Assembly (NCBI GenBank): GCA_943331195.2
Contig: CALQKQ020000158.1
Location: forward strand, 1 to 7,821
DNA from: Akkermansia muciniphila
Lineage (GTDB): Bacteria > Verrucomicrobiota > Verrucomicrobiia > Verrucomicrobiales > V1-33
DNA length: 7,821 nucleotides
Direction: 5' to 3'
Of this stretch, positions 5,518 to 7,821 are shown piece by piece. Position numbers and translations under genes: made by a program. The notes under the pieces were generated by a model. That model ran no database searches, was not told the DNA's origin, and was given only the letters and a program-made list of their open reading frames with translations. How positions within the stretch are numbered: the first letter of the stretch is position 1; each line of letters starts with the position of its first letter.

Positions 5518-6666
5518 ATGAGCCTTTCCCCCCCCTTCAATCTCAAAAATCCCTGCCTCGCGCTCATGAAGCACGCCGTCAAACTTTCCCAAGACGGCTC
5601 CCCCAAAGACACCCGCCACTACGAAATCGACCTCCGCCACAGCGGCCTCACCTTCGAACCCGGCGACTCCCTCGCCGTCCTCCCCACCAACTGCCCCAAC
5701 CTCGTTCAGGATATCCTCAACACCCAGGGCTGGACCGGCGAAGAAGCCGTCGAAGACCTCAGCAAAAAACCCAGCACCCTGCGCGACGCCCTCATCGCCT
5801 CTTGCTCCCTCTCCGCCGTCGATAAAAAATTCCTCCACGCCATCGTCGAAAAAACCGGCAACGCCCCCGAACTCGCCAAACTCCTCGAGCCCGAACGCAA
5901 GGACCAACTCGAACAGCACCTCCACGGCCGCGAAATCATCGATTTCCTCATCGACTTCCCCGACGCCAAATTCCAACCCCAGGAATTCGTCAGCCTCTGC
6001 AAAAAACTCCTCATCCGCCTCTACTCCATCAGCTCCAGCCTCAAGGCCAATCCCAACTCCGTCCACCTCACCGTCGCCACCGTCCGCTACCACACCTTCG
6101 GCCGCGACCGCAAAGGCGTCGCCTCCACCTTCCTCGCCGAACGCGTCGCCCTCCACGAAACCGTCATCCCCACCTTCATCAAAGAAGGCAAAGGCTTCCG
6201 CCTCCCCGCCCCCGACGATCCCACCCCCATCATCATGTGCGGTCCCGGCACCGGCATCGCCCCCTTCCGCTCCTTCCTCCAAGAACGCGACGCCACCCAA
6301 GCCCAGGGCAAAGCCTGGCTCTTCTTCGGCGAAGTCAGCTCCCGCACCGACTTCTTCTACCAAGACGAATTCAACGACTACCTCCAGCGCGGCGTCCTCA
6401 CCAAACTCACCACCGCCTTCAGCCGCGACCAAGCCGAGAAAATCTACGTCCAACACCGCATCGCCGAAGCCGCCCAGGAAATCTGGGAATGGCTCGAAGC
6501 CGGTGCCATCTTTTACATCTGCGGCGACGCCAGCCGCATGGCCGTCGATGTCGACCAAGCCCTCCACACCGCCGTCCAACAAGCCGGCCACAAATCCCCC
6601 GAAGAAGCCGCCGAATACATCGAACAACTCCGCAAAGACAAACGCTACCGCCGCGACGTCTACTGA
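5518..6666 (+). CDS. CysJ-like FAD/NADPH reductase lacking the flavodoxin domain
   Basis: A 382-residue cytoplasmic flavoprotein that matches the C-terminal two-thirds of CysJ, the NADPH-dependent sulfite reductase flavoprotein, and of cytochrome P450 reductase. In order: K-N-P-C-L-A (10-15), K-D-T-R-H-Y-E-I-D-L (30-39), the FAD-domain opening F-E-P-G-D-S-L-A-V (46-54), a helical connecting region, the FAD motif R-L-Y-S (167-170), G-V-A-S-T-F-L (200-206), the NADPH motif G-P-G-T-G-I-A-P-F-R (242-251), Y-I-C-G-D-A-S-R-M (333-341) and the end K-R-Y-R-R-D-V-Y with the C-terminal Tyr that stacks on FAD. The N-terminal FMN (flavodoxin) domain of full CysJ, about 600 residues, is absent, so electrons must leave through a separate flavodoxin, ferredoxin or reductase partner. 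No hemoprotein partner is encoded in the window. The ATG at 5518-5520 fits the family N-terminus; there is no Shine-Dalgarno. A role in sulfite or nitrite assimilation is plausible but unproven. Confidence 0.88.
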   Translation: MSLSPPFNLKNPCLALMKHAVKLSQDGSPKDTRHYEIDLRHSGLTFEPGDSLAVLPTNCPNLVQDILNTQGWTGEEAVEDLSKKPSTLRDALIASCSLSAVDKKFLHAIVEKTGNAPELAKLLEPERKDQLEQHLHGREIIDFLIDFPDAKFQPQEFVSLCKKLLIRLYSISSSLKANPNSVHLTVATVRYHTFGRDRKGVASTFLAERVALHETVIPTFIKEGKGFRLPAPDDPTPIIMCGPGTGIAPFRSFLQERDATQAQGKAWLFFGEVSSRTDFFYQDEFNDYLQRGVLTKLTTAFSRDQAEKIYVQHRIAEAAQEIWEWLEAGAIFYICGDASRMAVDVDQALHTAVQQAGHKSPEEAAEYIEQLRKDKRYRRDVY

Positions 6667-6679
6667 GCCCCGCGCCAGT

Positions 6680-6707
6680 AAAAACCCTGCCGCCTCCCCC
6701 TCAGGGT
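6680..6707 (-). terminator. Probable intrinsic terminator of the ankyrin-repeat gene
   Basis: On the minus strand ACCCTG (6702-6707) and CAGGGT (6684-6689) form a 6-base stem with a 12-base loop, followed directly by a run of T (6680-6684) and then AC. The stop TGA at 6701-6703 is inside the structure. The loop is longer than usual and the T-run is short, so strength is uncertain. On the + strand it gives no T-run for the reductase gene. Confidence 0.4.
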
Positions 6708-7821
6708 GGCACCGAACCCTGGCCTGGCCCCGGCGAAAGTGGCGCGGGTGCCACCTCCAAGCGCACCTGCCCCGTTTCCCGGGTCAGGCGGTTTTCCAGC
6801 GTCAGCGCGCCTCGCTCCATCGCCGCCACCCGCAACAGCAAGGAGCCGAGCCGAAATTCATCGCCGACCACCGCAGACCACTCCCGCTCCACCCCCACCA
6901 CCCGCAGCCGCACGGTGCTCTCTTTCGACAACACCGGCTCCCCAGGAGCCGCCCGAAACACCTCGCCCGTCGCCAAGCTGCGAAAATGCAGCTCCGAAGC
7001 ATTCCTTAAAACCGTCTCCGCCGCGTCCTCATAAAGGCGCCGCCGCCGCAGCTTCTCCACCACGCAGCCCGTCCCGGGAATCTCGTCGCCCACCCGCAAG
7101 ATCGCAGTGCGGACCGGCTCCCCACTCAGCCGCACCTCGGCCGATTCATGGCCAGGGGCCACGTCTTGCAACACCACCGGCCAGGCCCGCGGCTCCCACG
7201 CCATCATCCGCAACACCTGCGGCAATTCCTCCATGGCGTCGCAGCGAACCTTCGGAAAACGGCGTCCCCCCAGCGCTGCCGTCGCTCCCGACACCTCCCC
7301 CGCGCCAGCCCCCCCCAGGGCCACCCCACCCTCCTCGTCCTCGCCGCGCTCCCGACCGCTTCCTGTCTCTCCCTCGCGCCGCGCCTCGCCTTCCAAAAAA
7401 ACCGCCACGTCCTCAGCCCCCGCCCCCCGCGCCGCCGCCGCCCCCGCGCGACACCACTTCCCAAACGACGGCCCCTCTGGCATCCGGCTGGCCAGCAGGC
7501 GAACCGCCGCCCCATGCCCCCCCTTCGCCGCCCCCTCCAACAACCCCGCCCAATCCCGCTCCGCCCCACCCGCGCGCAGCTCCGCCTTCAGCAGCCGGTC
7601 AATCACCCCGCTGTGCCCCCCCTGACAAGCCAACGCCAAAGCCTGCTCCAAGCCATCCCCACTGCCAGGCAAAAGCACCTCAATCACCCCCGCATGACCC
7701 GCCGCCGCCGCCGCCGTCAGCGCCGTCCGCCCCTCCCCATCTCGCTGCGCCGCATCCGCCCCCGCCGCCAGCAGCGCCGCCACCGACACCCCATCCCCCA
7801 CCGCCGCCGCCGCCAGCAGCG
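6701..7821 (-). CDS. Ankyrin-repeat protein with C-terminal beta domain (5' end outside window)
   Basis: The visible part is 372 residues; the frame stays open to the right edge, so the N-terminus is missing, and the GTG at 7799-7801 lies inside a repeat and is not the start. Residues 1-140 hold about five ankyrin repeats, for example L-L-A-A-G-A-D-A, A-A-A-A-G-H-A-G-V-I-E-V-L-L and A-C-Q-G-G-H-S-G-V-I-D-R-L-L, the later ones degenerate. Residues 147-185 are a Gly/Glu-rich linker. The last 180 residues form a separate, probably beta-rich region in which a unit starting V-G-D-E appears twice (about 243 and 318), each followed by alternating hydrophobic strands and a T-G-E/Q-V turn. I do not recognise this domain; it recalls PilP/GspC-like small beta modules, a weak inference. 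Ankyrin repeats normally bind other proteins. The gene converges with the reductase gene, 34 bases apart. The stop TGA lies inside a probable terminator hairpin. Confidence 0.8.
   Translation of the reverse strand, partial: LLAAAAVGDGVSVAALLAAGADAAQRDGEGRTALTAAAAAGHAGVIEVLLPGSGDGLEQALALACQGGHSGVIDRLLKAELRAGGAERDWAGLLEGAAKGGHGAAVRLLASRMPEGPSFGKWCRAGAAAARGAGAEDVAVFLEGEARREGETGSGRERGEDEEGGVALGGAGAGEVSGATAALGGRRFPKVRCDAMEELPQVLRMMAWEPRAWPVVLQDVAPGHESAEVRLSGEPVRTAILRVGDEIPGTGCVVEKLRRRRLYEDAAETVLRNASELHFRSLATGEVFRAAPGEPVLSKESTVRLRVVGVEREWSAVVGDEFRLGSLLLRVAAMERGALTLENRLTRETGQVRLEVAPAPLSPGPGQGSVPP
6705..6755. repeat. 9-base inverted repeat at the end of the ankyrin-repeat gene
   Basis: GGTGGCACC at 6705-6713 is the exact reverse complement of GGTGCCACC at 6747-6755, with a 33-base GC-rich loop. 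It lies in the last 18 codons of the ankyrin-repeat gene and overlaps the start of the terminator hairpin. It may fold in transcripts from either strand and help end the reductase mRNA, which runs into it from the left. Confidence 0.45.
7701..7716. repeat. GCC trinucleotide run in ankyrin coding sequence
   Basis: Five GCC units in a row (plus one base) encode the Ala run before G-H in an ankyrin repeat on the minus strand; a second run of four CCG units is at 7801-7812. Such runs can change length by slippage, adding or removing Ala residues without breaking the frame. Confidence 0.6.

Noticed and set aside
5319..5612. N-terminal extension of the AraC-family protein
   Set aside because: It would run antisense through the reductase start and is Gly/Arg/Ser-rich without homology. 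The ATG at 5316-5318 has a ribosome site and gives the usual length.
4650..5825. Long + strand open frame over the AraC-family gene and the start of the reductase gene
   Set aside because: Arg/Pro/His-rich low-complexity translation covering two well-supported genes in other frames.
5350..6627. Long open frame on the minus strand antisense to the reductase gene
   Set aside because: Its product is a monotonous Gly/Glu/Phe/Val/Asp-rich chain, the expected shadow of a C-ending-codon gene. The opposite strand encodes a clear CysJ-like protein.
1..7821. Mobile element, CRISPR array, tRNA or rRNA
   Set aside because: No transposase or integrase motif, no regularly spaced repeat array and no RNA-gene pattern was seen on either strand by reading.

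Overview
The window is GC-rich bacterial DNA with eight complete or near-complete genes and one 3' fragment. It looks like a member of the PVC superphylum, most likely Verrucomicrobiota. The grounds are the D-P...F-Y-R-L style C-terminus of the leftmost protein, the mostly poor Shine-Dalgarno signals, and the family mix (ExbB/ExbD pairs, an AsmA-like protein, a compact kinase next to a PP2C phosphatase). This assignment is inference, because there is no rRNA or marker gene here. The + strand is visibly C-rich over G throughout, whichever strand is coding. Plus-strand genes use C-ending codons and minus-strand genes use G-ending codons, which suggests the minus strand is the leading strand of replication.

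Layout, left to right. (1) 1-137, +: the last 44 codons of a probable exported protein; its stop overlaps the stop of the next gene. (2) 134-2650, all minus and closely spaced, read right to left: ExbB/TolQ-type proton-channel protein, ExbD/TolR-type partner with Asn in place of the usual membrane Asp, a 144-residue minimal protein-kinase-like protein, and a PP2C-type Ser/Thr phosphatase. Intergenic gaps are 22, 53 and 27 bases, so this is very likely one operon. (3) 2784-4358, minus: a 524-residue membrane-anchored AsmA-like protein. (4) 4482-5318, minus: an AraC-family regulator. (5) 5319-5517: a 199-base divergent intergenic region. (6) 5518-6666, +: a CysJ-like FAD/NADPH reductase without a flavodoxin domain. 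(7) 6701-7821, minus: an ankyrin-repeat protein cut by the window edge, convergent with the reductase and ending near a probable terminator and an inverted repeat.

How the genes may work together. The most interesting unit is the ExbB-ExbD-kinase-phosphatase cluster: a proton-driven membrane motor pair joined to a reversible phosphorylation pair. That arrangement suggests trans-envelope signalling or phospho-control of the motor, but no target is visible. The AsmA-like gene upstream points to cell-envelope work. The AraC regulator may control the divergent reductase gene, itself, or the downstream minus-strand genes. No mobile element, tRNA, rRNA or CRISPR array was seen, and no stretch over 300 bases lacks a gene.
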